The notes under the pieces: model-generated | The model's database searches: none | The model's input: only the letters and a program-made list of their open reading frames with translations | Told to the model about the DNA's origin: nothing | Part shown: piece after piece, positions 1-6,917 of the stretch | Layout of the letters: each line of letters opens with the position of its first letter | Numbering within the stretch: the stretch's first letter is position 1 | Position numbers and translations under genes: made by a program | From: an uncultured Oxalobacteraceae bacterium | Lineage (GTDB): Bacteria; Pseudomonadota; Gammaproteobacteria; Burkholderiales; Burkholderiaceae | Direction of reading: 5' to 3' | DNA length: 23,422 nucleotides | Assembly (NCBI GenBank): GCA_946480015.1 | Contig: CAMLIL010000091.1 | Location: 1-23,422 of the forward strand

Positions 1-44
1 ACAGGGGACATTTCTACTTTGGAGAACAGGGGACATTTCTATTT
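1..44. repeat. Tandem 25-bp direct repeat, mobile-element-end-like
   Basis: Two copies of a unit beginning ACAGGGGACATTTCTA start at positions 1 and 26. They match at 18 of the first 19 bases (C versus T at position 17 of the unit). The second copy runs into the 3' end of miaA and contains its stop codon. Closely spaced, iterated short repeats are typical of transposase-binding ends of some insertion sequences or of intergenic repeat families. No transposase is visible because the window starts here, so the family is unassigned. The repeat itself is seen directly; the mobile-element origin is inference. Confidence 0.55.
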
Positions 45-1019
45 AGCGTTGACAGCGCCTCGCAATTTTTCCTGTACCTGTCGAAGTATCTCGGCAGCTG
101 GATTGCCGCTCAGACAATCCAATACGATCCGGTCCGGCATCGAGCGCAGCCAGGTTAATTGGCGTTTCGCTAACTGGCGCGTGGCGATGATGCCGGTCTC
201 GCGCAGGGCGGCGCGGTCGATGCTGCCGTCGAGGTAGTCCCACGCTTGGCGATAGCCCACGCAGCGCATCGACGGCAGCACAGGATTAAGGTCGCCACGG
301 GCGCGCAGGCGCGCCACCTCGGCCACGATGCCGCTGTCGTCGCTGGTGCCCAGCATCTGGTCGAAGCGGGTGGCGATGCGCGCGTGCAGCACGCTGCGGT
401 CGGACGGTTCCAGTGCAAACGACATCAGCTCGAACGGCAGCTCTACCTTTTCGCGCCTGGCCAGCAGCTCAGACATCGGTTTGCCCGACAGCGCGATGAT
501 CTCCAGCGCGCGGTTAATGCGCTGGGCGTCGTTGGGCGCGAGCCGCTCGGCGGTGACCGGGTCGAGCGCGCGCAGCTTGGTGTGCATGCCCGGCCAGCCG
601 ATGCGCGCGGCTTCGGCTTCGATCTCGGCACGCAGCGCTGCGTCCGCCGTGGGCAGGTCGTCCAGCCCGTCGGCGAGGCCCTTAAAGTACATCATGGTTC
701 CGCCGACCAGCAGCGGCAGTTTGCCGCGCGCGCTGATCTCGGCCACCAGCCGCAGCGTATCGTTGCGAAACTGGGCGACCGAGTAGGCCTCGGTCGGTTC
801 GATGATGTCGATGAGGTGGTGCGGCGCGCTGGCCAGTTCTTCTGCACTCGGCTTGGCGGTGCCGATGTCCATGCCGCGGTAGACCAGCGCGGAATCGACC
901 GAGATGATTTCGGCCGGGATCGCGCTTGCGATCGCCAGCGCGGCCGCGGTCTTGCCGGAAGCGGTCGGCCCCATGATGGCTACCGCCAGCGGTTTAAAGT
1001 GATGCGATAAATCGGACAT
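39..1019 (-). CDS. miaA: tRNA dimethylallyltransferase MiaA
   Basis: A 326-aa protein that transfers the dimethylallyl group of DMAPP to N6 of A37 in tRNAs reading UNN codons, the first step towards ms2i6A; it acts in the cytoplasm. The P-loop GPTASGKT is at residues 17-24. It is followed by the family signature [16 protein letters not shown] from about residue 42 and by a [10 protein letters not shown] segment. Length is close to the E. coli enzyme (about 316 aa). An AGGT Shine-Dalgarno-like sequence lies about 7 nt before the ATG. The start is only 7 bp after the stop of the upstream MFS gene, so it is probably the last gene of a mutL-MFS-miaA operon. The TAG stop lies inside the second copy of the 25-bp repeat, so the extreme C-terminus may have been altered by that repeat's arrival. 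Confidence 0.97.
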   Translation of the reverse strand: MSDLSHHFKPLAVAIMGPTASGKTAAALAIASAIPAEIISVDSALVYRGMDIGTAKPSAEELASAPHHLIDIIEPTEAYSVAQFRNDTLRLVAEISARGKLPLLVGGTMMYFKGLADGLDDLPTADAALRAEIEAEAARIGWPGMHTKLRALDPVTAERLAPNDAQRINRALEIIALSGKPMSELLARREKVELPFELMSFALEPSDRSVLHARIATRFDQMLGTSDDSGIVAEVARLRARGDLNPVLPSMRCVGYRQAWDYLDGSIDRAALRETGIIATRQLAKRQLTWLRSMPDRIVLDCLSGNPAAEILRQVQEKLRGAVNAK

Positions 1020-1026
1020 GCGTTAC

Positions 1027-2232
1027 CTATATTGCGTGGGAGCGGATCAGGCGCACCGATGCGAAGATCGCCGCGCACAGCACGCAGACGATGACGGCCA
1101 GCGGCAGCACGGTGCCGTTGAAGGTCGCGCCAACCACGGTGCCGACGCCGAAGGCGAACGCCATCGTCAGCGCGCCCATCAGCCCGGCTGCGGTGCCGGC
1201 CTGCTGCGGGAACGGCGTGACCGAGCCCGATTGCGCGACCGGGAAGTTGATGCCGTGCGCGCCCATGGTCAAAAACATCGCCCCGGTGACCAGGGACCAG
1301 TGGGCGATGCCGAAGCCGACCGCGCCGAGGAACAGGGCGCCGGAAGCGAGCGATGCGGTGCTGCCGATGCGCAGCGTGACGGCGGGGCCGAACCTTGGCA
1401 GCAGGCGCCGGCAGACGATGGTGCCGCCCAGGTAGCCGGACACGCCGAACGCGAAGCAGAAGCCGAACCATTCGGTCGGTACGTGCAGCACCCGGATCAG
1501 CACCAGCGAGGAACCGGAAATGAAGGCGAACAGCGATCCGTACGAGAGCGCGCCGGGCAGGGCGTGCGCCCAGAATTCACGCGCGCCCAGCACCAGCCGG
1601 TAGTTGGCCACGAGGCCGGACAGGTCGGTGGCGCGGGGATTCTTGTGGATGTTGGTCTCGGGCAGGCGCAGCGCCACGGCGGCAAGCGCGCCTGCCGCCA
1701 GCAGCGACAGTGTGATGAAGGCGGCGCGCCAGCCGAACGTCACCTGCAGATACGAGCCGAGGATGGGGCCCAGCAGGGGCGCCAGCGCCAGCCAGCTACT
1801 GGCGCGCGCGATGACGTGGGCCGCATCGGCCGGTGCGTAGGCGTCGCGCACAATCGCCCGGGCAATGATGATGGCCGAGCAGCAGCCCAACGCTTGCAGG
1901 AAGCGCGCGACGATCAGCAAATCGATATTGTGCGAGGCCGCGCACAGCAGGCTGGCCAGCAGGTACAGCGCCAGGCCCACGAGCAGCACCGGGCGCCGCC
2001 CGAACCGGTCCGACAGCGGGCCGATGATCAGCTGGGCGCCGCCGAAGCCGATGACGAACATCGACAAGGTCAGCTGCACGGTCGATGCGGGCACGCCGAA
2101 GACATTGGCGAGGCTGGGCAGCGAGGCCAGGTACAGGTCGGTCGACAGCGGCTGCAGCATCAGGCAGGCGACGATCAGCGCCAGGACTGGCGCGTGCGCG
2201 TAGGCCGGCAGCGGGCGGGATGCAGCCGTCAT
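1027..2232 (-). CDS. Bcr/CflA-type MFS multidrug exporter (DHA1 family)
   Basis: A 401-aa inner-membrane protein with about 12 hydrophobic segments. MFS motif A is GPLSDRFGRR at residues 71-80. An early TDLYLASLPS stretch (31-40) is typical of the Bcr/CflA drug/H+ antiporters, and a motif-C-like APLLGPILGSYL segment is present. The family exports drugs such as bicyclomycin, sulfonamides or chloramphenicol; the substrate here cannot be read from sequence. The ATG overlaps the mutL TGA by one base (TGATG), with no convincing separate Shine-Dalgarno, so translation is probably coupled to mutL. The same frame stays open far upstream inside mutL, but the family N-terminus fits only this start. A transporter between mutL and miaA is not part of the enterobacterial cluster and looks like a lineage-specific insertion. 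Confidence 0.92.
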   Translation of the reverse strand: MTAASRPLPAYAHAPVLALIVACLMLQPLSTDLYLASLPSLANVFGVPASTVQLTLSMFVIGFGGAQLIIGPLSDRFGRRPVLLVGLALYLLASLLCAASHNIDLLIVARFLQALGCCSAIIIARAIVRDAYAPADAAHVIARASSWLALAPLLGPILGSYLQVTFGWRAAFITLSLLAAGALAAVALRLPETNIHKNPRATDLSGLVANYRLVLGAREFWAHALPGALSYGSLFAFISGSSLVLIRVLHVPTEWFGFCFAFGVSGYLGGTIVCRRLLPRFGPAVTLRIGSTASLASGALFLGAVGFGIAHWSLVTGAMFLTMGAHGINFPVAQSGSVTPFPQQAGTAAGLMGALTMAFAFGVGTVVGATFNGTVLPLAVIVCVLCAAIFASVRLIRSHAI

Positions 2233-4085
2233 CACTGGCCGCGCAGGAACAGCTTGTCGAGCGCGGAGATCTCCAGCTGCACCCAGGTGGGACGCCCGTG
2301 GTTGCACTGGTCGGCGCGTTCGGTGCTTTCCATCTGGCGCAGCAGGGCGTTCATTTCGGGCAGGGTGAGGATGCGGTTGGCGCGCACGGCGGTGTGGCAG
2401 GCGAGCGTACCGAGCAGTTCGTTGCGCCGCTCGATCAGCACGCGCGAGCCGCCGTATTCGCGAATATCGCGCAGCACGTCGCGCGCCAGGGTCTGGGCGT
2501 CGGCGTTCTTGAGCAGGGTCGGCACCGAGCGCACCGCCAGCGTGGTGGGCGAGAGCGCGGCGATGTCGAAGCCGAGCGCCCGCAACGTGTCCTGGTGTTC
2601 CTGCACGGTGCCCACTTCGACCGCGTCGGCGTAGAAGGTCACGGGAATGAGCAGCGACTGCACCTGCAGGTCCTGGCCGTCGACCTGGGCGTCGAGCGCG
2701 TTCTTCAACTGTTCGTACAGAATGCGTTCGTGCGCGGCGTGCATGTCCACCAGAACCAGCCCCTTGCTGTTCTGGGCGAGGATGTAGATGCCGTGCAGCT
2801 GCGCCAGCGCGAAGCCGAGCGGGTATTCGTCGTTCGACACCGGCGGGGCGACATAGGGCGTCACCGGCGCGGTGGCGGCGAACAGGGCGCCGTAGGAGTC
2901 GGCCGACTGGGCCACGCCGGGACTGTCGTAGCGGCTGCCGGCCGGGTAGGGCGAGGGCGAATAGGTGCTGCTGCTCGACAGGGCGGCGCCGAAGCTGGTC
3001 TGCTCGTGCGCGCGCGGCTGCCAGGCCGGCGGAGCGATTTCGGCGGCCGTCAGCGGGGCCGGCACGCTGCCATGCGCGGTGGCCGAGGTCGTCGCCAGCG
3101 CGCGCTGGACCGCGTGGAACACGAACTGGTGCACCGCGCGGCTGTCGCGGAAGCGCACTTCGATTTTCGACGGGTGCACGTTGACGTCGACCAGCGCCGG
3201 ATCGAGGTCGAGCGCCAGCACGTACGATGGAAAGCGGTCGCCGTGCAGCACGTCCTGATAGGCGGCGCGTACCGCGTGGACCAGCAGCTTGTCGCGCACG
3301 AAGCGGCCGTTCACGTAAAAGAACTGGCCGTCGGCGCGCGCTTTCGAGGCGGTCGGCAGGCCGGCGTAGCCGTGCAGGCGCAGCGGGCCGGCCGATTCGT
3401 CGATCGGCAGGCGCGCTTCGGCAAAATCGCTGCCGAGAATGTGCGCGCTGCGCTTGGCCATTTCGCACACGTTCCAGTGGTCGATGGTGCGGCCGTTGTG
3501 CGAGAGCGAGAACGACACGTCGGGCCGGGCCAGGGCGATGCGGCGCACGACTTCGGCGCAGTGGCCGTATTCGGTCTGCTCGGACTTGAGGAATTTGCGC
3601 CGCGCCGGGGTGTTGAAATACAGGTCTTGCACGTCGATGGTGGTGCCGCACGGCCCCGACGAGGGCGCGACCGTGCCGTGGTGCGAGCCGACGATTTCCC
3701 AGGCGTGCGCGGCGTCGGCCGTGCGCGAGGTGATCGAGACGGCGGCCACGGCGGCGATCGAGGCCAGCGCTTCGCCGCGAAAGCCGAGCGTGGCGACGTT
3801 TTCCAGGTCGGTCAGCGAGGCGATCTTGGAGGTGGCGTGGCGCGCCAGGGCCAATGGCAGCTGGTCGGGTGAGATGCCGCGGCCGTTGTCGGTGATGGCG
3901 ATGCGCTTGACGCCGCCTTCCTCCAGCTTGATCGAGATCTTGGTGGCCCCCGCGTCGAGGGCGTTTTCCAGCAGCTCCTTGACCACGGCGGACGGGCGTT
4001 CGACCACCTCGCCGGCGGCAATCTGGGAAATCAGCTGATCGGGGAGGGGCTGGATCGGACGGTGTGCGGGGACGGGGGCGTTCAT
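2232..4085 (-). CDS. mutL: DNA mismatch repair protein MutL
   Basis: A 617-aa mismatch-repair mediator that couples MutS recognition to strand incision. The N-terminal GHKL ATPase carries ELLENALDAGA (37-47), DNGRGI (66-71) and GFRGEAL (101-107). A variable Ser/Pro/Ala-rich linker spans about 335-420. The C-terminal dimerisation domain holds DMHAAHERILYE (447-458), which matches the metal-dependent endonuclease motif DQHA(X)2E(X)4E with Met for Gln. It also has ACHTAVRA (562-569) and CNHGRP (594-599). This is therefore a nicking MutL as in bacteria without MutH, unlike E. coli MutL. The start at 4085 matches the family N-terminus. There is no Shine-Dalgarno before it, but a TATAAT sits 7 nt upstream. 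An in-frame GTG at 4160 would add 25 basic residues and is less likely. Confidence 0.97.
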   Translation of the reverse strand: MNAPVPAHRPIQPLPDQLISQIAAGEVVERPSAVVKELLENALDAGATKISIKLEEGGVKRIAITDNGRGISPDQLPLALARHATSKIASLTDLENVATLGFRGEALASIAAVAAVSITSRTADAAHAWEIVGSHHGTVAPSSGPCGTTIDVQDLYFNTPARRKFLKSEQTEYGHCAEVVRRIALARPDVSFSLSHNGRTIDHWNVCEMAKRSAHILGSDFAEARLPIDESAGPLRLHGYAGLPTASKARADGQFFYVNGRFVRDKLLVHAVRAAYQDVLHGDRFPSYVLALDLDPALVDVNVHPSKIEVRFRDSRAVHQFVFHAVQRALATTSATAHGSVPAPLTAAEIAPPAWQPRAHEQTSFGAALSSSSTYSPSPYPAGSRYDSPGVAQSADSYGALFAATAPVTPYVAPPVSNDEYPLGFALAQLHGIYILAQNSKGLVLVDMHAAHERILYEQLKNALDAQVDGQDLQVQSLLIPVTFYADAVEVGTVQEHQDTLRALGFDIAALSPTTLAVRSVPTLLKNADAQTLARDVLRDIREYGGSRVLIERRNELLGTLACHTAVRANRILTLPEMNALLRQMESTERADQCNHGRPTWVQLEISALDKLFLRGQ

Positions 4086-4092
4086 TTGGAGG

Positions 4093-4098
4093 ATTATA
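4093..4098 (-). promoter_or_regulatory. Candidate -10 box (TATAAT) of mutL, giving a near-leaderless mRNA
   Basis: A perfect TATAAT on the minus strand ends 7 nt before the mutL ATG, so transcription would start at or one base before the start codon. The bases between (CCTCCAA) contain no Shine-Dalgarno. No good -35 lies at 16-18 bp; a TTGACA on the same strand (4131-4136) is 32 bp away, too far to pair with it. Confidence 0.4.
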
Positions 4099-4187
4099 TC
4101 GCCCTCTGTCGCCGCCCTTCGTCTGCGACCTGTCAATCTCCTCGGACGGGCAGGCGGCACGATGGCTTTTCATAGCGCGAGTGGTGG

Positions 4188-4193
4188 TATGAT
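4188..4193 (+). promoter_or_regulatory. Extended -10 promoter of the dedA-like gene
   Basis: TGG directly before TATGAT forms an extended -10 element 24 bp upstream of the ATG at 4218. Spacing fits a short leader carrying the AGGAAT ribosome site at 4209-4214. No strong -35 is seen, as is common for extended -10 promoters. It is divergent from the mutL promoter. Confidence 0.45.
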
Positions 4194-4217
4194 GCGCGCC
4201 TACCTTCTAGGAATAAT

Positions 4218-4862
4218 ATGGATCTGATGCAATTCTTCGACATGATTCTTCATGTCGATAAAACGCTGGGTGTGTTGCTGTCGCAGTATGGAATTTATGT
4301 CTACGCTGTGTTGTTCTTTATTATTTTCGCGGAAACAGGCCTGGTAGTCCTGTTTTTCTTCCCCGGCGATACCCTGCTGTTCATCGCGGGCGCTTTCTGC
4401 GCGACCGGCGAGATGAATTATGTGTTGCTGATGGCCTTGCTGATCCTCGCCGCCGTCACCGGGAACACCCTCAATTACTGGATCGGCGAAGCAATCGGCC
4501 AGCGCGTGTTCACCCACGATTACCGCTGGATCAACAAGGATGCCCTGCGCCGCACGCATGACTTCTTCGAAAAGCATGGCGGCAAGACCATCATCCTGGC
4601 GCGCTTCGTGCCGGTGGTGCGCACCTTCGCCCCCTTCGTGGCCGGCGTGTCCGACATGACGCATACCCGTTTTCAACTCTACAACATCACCGGCGCCGTC
4701 CTGTGGGTCACCGGCCTGGTGACCGCTGGCTATTTCTTCGGCAATATCCCGGTGGTGCGCGACCATCTGACGGCCATCGTGCTGTTCGGCGTGGGCGTTG
4801 CCGTGGTGCCGCTGGCGCTGGGCGGGCTGTGGAAAGTCGGCCGCCGTATGCTGAGCCGTTAG
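4218..4862 (+). CDS. DedA-family (VTT/SNARE-associated domain) inner-membrane protein
   Basis: A 214-aa integral membrane protein of the DedA family. Members are linked to undecaprenyl-phosphate or phospholipid translocation, proton-motive-force maintenance and alkaline-pH or drug tolerance. Visible hallmarks are FAETGLVVLFFFPGD near residue 37, a re-entrant-loop acidic and proline-containing segment, and ARFVPVVRTFAPFVAGV around residues 133-149 with the family's essential arginines. Several further hydrophobic segments run to the C-terminus, which ends in a basic tail. The start has an AGGAAT Shine-Dalgarno 3-4 nt before ATG. It lies just upstream of a carbonic anhydrase on the same strand (159-bp gap). 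A joint role in envelope pH homeostasis is possible but inferred. Which DedA subfamily it belongs to cannot be fixed by eye. Confidence 0.93.
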   Translation: MDLMQFFDMILHVDKTLGVLLSQYGIYVYAVLFFIIFAETGLVVLFFFPGDTLLFIAGAFCATGEMNYVLLMALLILAAVTGNTLNYWIGEAIGQRVFTHDYRWINKDALRRTHDFFEKHGGKTIILARFVPVVRTFAPFVAGVSDMTHTRFQLYNITGAVLWVTGLVTAGYFFGNIPVVRDHLTAIVLFGVGVAVVPLALGGLWKVGRRMLSR

Positions 4863-4927
4863 AAGCTGTTTCAACATGGCCATGGCGTTGTTGCAGCTCC
4901 TTGCCGTGCAGGCCAAGATGTTGTGAA

Positions 4928-4946
4928 CGCGCGACGCTGTCGCGCG
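4928..4946 (+). terminator. GC-rich stem-loop after the dedA-like gene
   Basis: A perfect 8-bp stem (CGCGCGAC / GTCGCGCG) with a 3-nt loop lies 66 bp after the dedA-like stop. It is followed only by AAGTTT rather than a clear T-run, so it is at best a weak terminator or an mRNA-stabilising/attenuating hairpin before the carbonic anhydrase gene. Confidence 0.35.
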
Positions 4947-5021
4947 AAGTTTCCGCAAGGATTCAAGTTTCCCGGCCGCGGCGCCGATAACCAGACTGTA
5001 ATTCTTACTTTCTGGATTCTC

Positions 5022-6080
5022 ATGCGTAACCTGATCGCCCTGTTCGCTTGCAGCTTCGTCATGATGACCGCAAGCGCGAACGATCCCCATGCTGCCCCGG
5101 CTGCGCCGTCCGCGAGCGCGCCGGCCCATGGCGCCGCCGCTTCCGAGGCGTCCAGCGCGCCTGTCAAAAGCATCATTCCATCGATTAAGCCATCGATTTC
5201 GCCCGCCCAGGCCGCCGAAGCGCAGAAGGCCAGGGAAGACGAGGCCGAAGCCGAACTGTCGGCCAAGATCGCCACCCGCCTGGCGCAGATGCGCGCCAAT
5301 CAGGCCGCCCGCGCGGCGGCCGCCGCCAAGGCCAGAAAGGCCGCCGATCTGAAAAAACAGCAGGCCGCGCTGGCCGCCGCCGCACCCGCACCCAAACCTT
5401 TTCATAGCGACACGTGGTCGTATGAAGGCGAGACTGGTCCGGCCAACTGGGGCAAGATCAATAGCGCCTGGGGCAAGTGCGGCAGCGGCAACCGCCAGTC
5501 GCCGATCGATATCCGCGATGGCATGAAGGTCGAGCTGGAACAGATCGTGTTCGATTACAAGCCATCCTCGTTCGCCGTGACCGACAACGGCCACACCATC
5601 CAGGTCGACGTCGCTGGCGGCAATATGATGTCGGTGGGCGGGCGCCAGTACGAACTGGTGCAGTTCCATTTCCACCGCCCGTCGGAAGAGCGCATCAATG
5701 GCAAGAGTTTCGAAATGGTGGTGCACATGGTGCACAAGGACCCGGAAGGCAGGCTGGCCATGCTCGCCGTGCTGCTCGAGCGGGGCAAGGCGCAGAGCAC
5801 CATCCAGACCGTGTGGAACAACCTGCCGCTGGAAAAGAACGACACCGTGACGCCATCGATCGTGCTGGACGTGAACGATTTGCTGCCGGAAAAGCGCGAC
5901 TATTTCACCTACATGGGGTCGATGACCACGCCGCCCTGCAGCGAGGGTGTGCTGTGGCTGGTGATGAAGCAGCCGATGCAGGCCGCACCGGCGCAGATGG
6001 CGCTGTTCAGCCGCCTGTATCCCCTCAATTCGCGGCCCATCCAGGCTGCCGCCGGCCGCGTGATCAAGGAATCGAATTAA
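5022..6080 (+). CDS. Periplasmic alpha-class carbonic anhydrase
   Basis: A 352-aa secreted zinc enzyme for reversible CO2 hydration. Residues 1-19 form a signal peptide (MRNLIALFAC start, AxA-type end). Residues about 20-125 are a low-complexity Ala/Pro then Ala/Lys/Glu-rich stretch likely to form a helical or coiled-coil stalk. The catalytic domain starts at WSYEGETGPANWG (132-144). Zinc ligands by motif are H216 and H218 (QFHFH) and H235 (VVHMVH). H191 matches the proton-shuttle His, E222/E223 the Glu106 site, and TTPPCSEG (302-309) the Thr199 loop. The residue two before the third ligand is Val, where human CA II has Glu117. The ATG was chosen for the signal peptide; an in-frame GTG at 4923 would bury it. 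The stop shares a TTAA with the convergent mutarotase gene. Confidence 0.94.
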   Translation: MRNLIALFACSFVMMTASANDPHAAPAAPSASAPAHGAAASEASSAPVKSIIPSIKPSISPAQAAEAQKAREDEAEAELSAKIATRLAQMRANQAARAAAAAKARKAADLKKQQAALAAAAPAPKPFHSDTWSYEGETGPANWGKINSAWGKCGSGNRQSPIDIRDGMKVELEQIVFDYKPSSFAVTDNGHTIQVDVAGGNMMSVGGRQYELVQFHFHRPSEERINGKSFEMVVHMVHKDPEGRLAMLAVLLERGKAQSTIQTVWNNLPLEKNDTVTPSIVLDVNDLLPEKRDYFTYMGSMTTPPCSEGVLWLVMKQPMQAAPAQMALFSRLYPLNSRPIQAAAGRVIKESN

Positions 6081-6880
6081 ATCTGTTCCAGCGTGATGAC
6101 GTGCTCGCCATACCAGGCCGTGCCCGGCGCGATCTCGTAGGGTTCGATCAGCGCCGCTTCCACACACACGAAGCGGCGGTACTCGTCGTCTTGCATGTCC
6201 GATAGCGCGGCCGCGTCGGCCGCCCCCGGATTCCACACCACCGCATCGCGAAAGCCGCTTTGTTCCAGGCGCAGGCGGCTGCCTGGCGCGCTGATGGTGA
6301 CCGGACCGCCGATGCCGCTGAAAATCCGGTCGATCTTGTCTTCCATGCGCAGCTCGCCTTCCTGCACGCCGGCGATGCGCACCTGGCTCAATTCCTCGAC
6401 CTTGAAGTAGCTGTGCAGGGCGCTGGCAAACTCGAAACTTTCGCTGCCGTTGTTATGCACGTCCAGACCGATGCGCAGCTCAGGGCCGCGCACGGTCACC
6501 CGCAAGGTCAGCACGAAGTCGTGCGGCCACGAGCGTGCCAGCACCGAAGGCAGGTCGGCGCGGGTGAGGGTAAAGCGCGCAAAAGCGGCCCCTTCGGTCA
6601 GTCCGCTGTGGGTCATGCGCCAATTGCTGATGCGCGCGAAACCGTGGCGCATGCCGCGGCCGCGCTCGGCGAACTGGGGAAAAATGACCGGGACCCCGCC
6701 GCGGATGGCGCGGCTGCCGTCCAGCGCCGAACGGGTGCTGCAGAACAGGCGCTCGGCGCCGCCGGCGTTCCACGACACCAGCTGGGCTCCGTACAGGGTG
6801 ACGATCGCTTCCGCGCCGTCGGGGGCAGTAATCTGGACAGCCGGCAGCGAGCCATAGTCGACCATCGCAATTGCGGTCAT
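6077..6880 (-). CDS. D-hexose-6-phosphate mutarotase (YeaD-type, aldose 1-epimerase superfamily)
   Basis: A 267-aa protein of the glucose-6-phosphate 1-epimerase family, which interconverts alpha and beta anomers of hexose 6-phosphates in the cytoplasm. The family signature IRGGVPVIFPQF is at 59-70. Likely catalytic residues are H79 in MRHGFAR, H156 in ALHSYF and E241 in VCVEAA. Length is near the usual 270-300 aa. An AAGGAA ribosome site is about 6 nt before the ATG; an internal ATG at residue 6 is an alternative. It lies 37 bp downstream of amiC on the same strand and may be cotranscribed with tsaE-amiC. Its stop overlaps that of the convergent carbonic anhydrase. Confidence 0.9.
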   Translation of the reverse strand: MTAIAMVDYGSLPAVQITAPDGAEAIVTLYGAQLVSWNAGGAERLFCSTRSALDGSRAIRGGVPVIFPQFAERGRGMRHGFARISNWRMTHSGLTEGAAFARFTLTRADLPSVLARSWPHDFVLTLRVTVRGPELRIGLDVHNNGSESFEFASALHSYFKVEELSQVRIAGVQEGELRMEDKIDRIFSGIGGPVTISAPGSRLRLEQSGFRDAVVWNPGAADAAALSDMQDDEYRRFVCVEAALIEPYEIAPGTAWYGEHVITLEQI

Positions 6881-6917
6881 GCGGGATTCCTTCTTGTTGT
6901 TGGTGCGGGTTGTCGGG

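Noticed and set aside
1018..3872. Long plus-strand open frames opposite the MFS gene and mutL
   Set aside because: Repetitive Arg/Gln/Ala/Gly translations, no ribosome sites and no recognisable domains; shadows of real genes.
4131..4136. Perfect TTGACA on the minus strand upstream of mutL
   Set aside because: It is 32 bp from the TATAAT, too far for a sigma-70 promoter, and no -10 box lies 17 bp downstream of it.
4156..4160. GTG at 4160 as the mutL start
   Set aside because: Adds 25 Arg-rich residues not typical of MutL, and lies beyond the likely promoter; the ATG at 4085 fits the family.
4200..6236. A 678-codon minus-strand open frame across the dedA-like and carbonic anhydrase genes
   Set aside because: Low-complexity, domain-free translation. 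The opposite strand has well-conserved families with proper starts.
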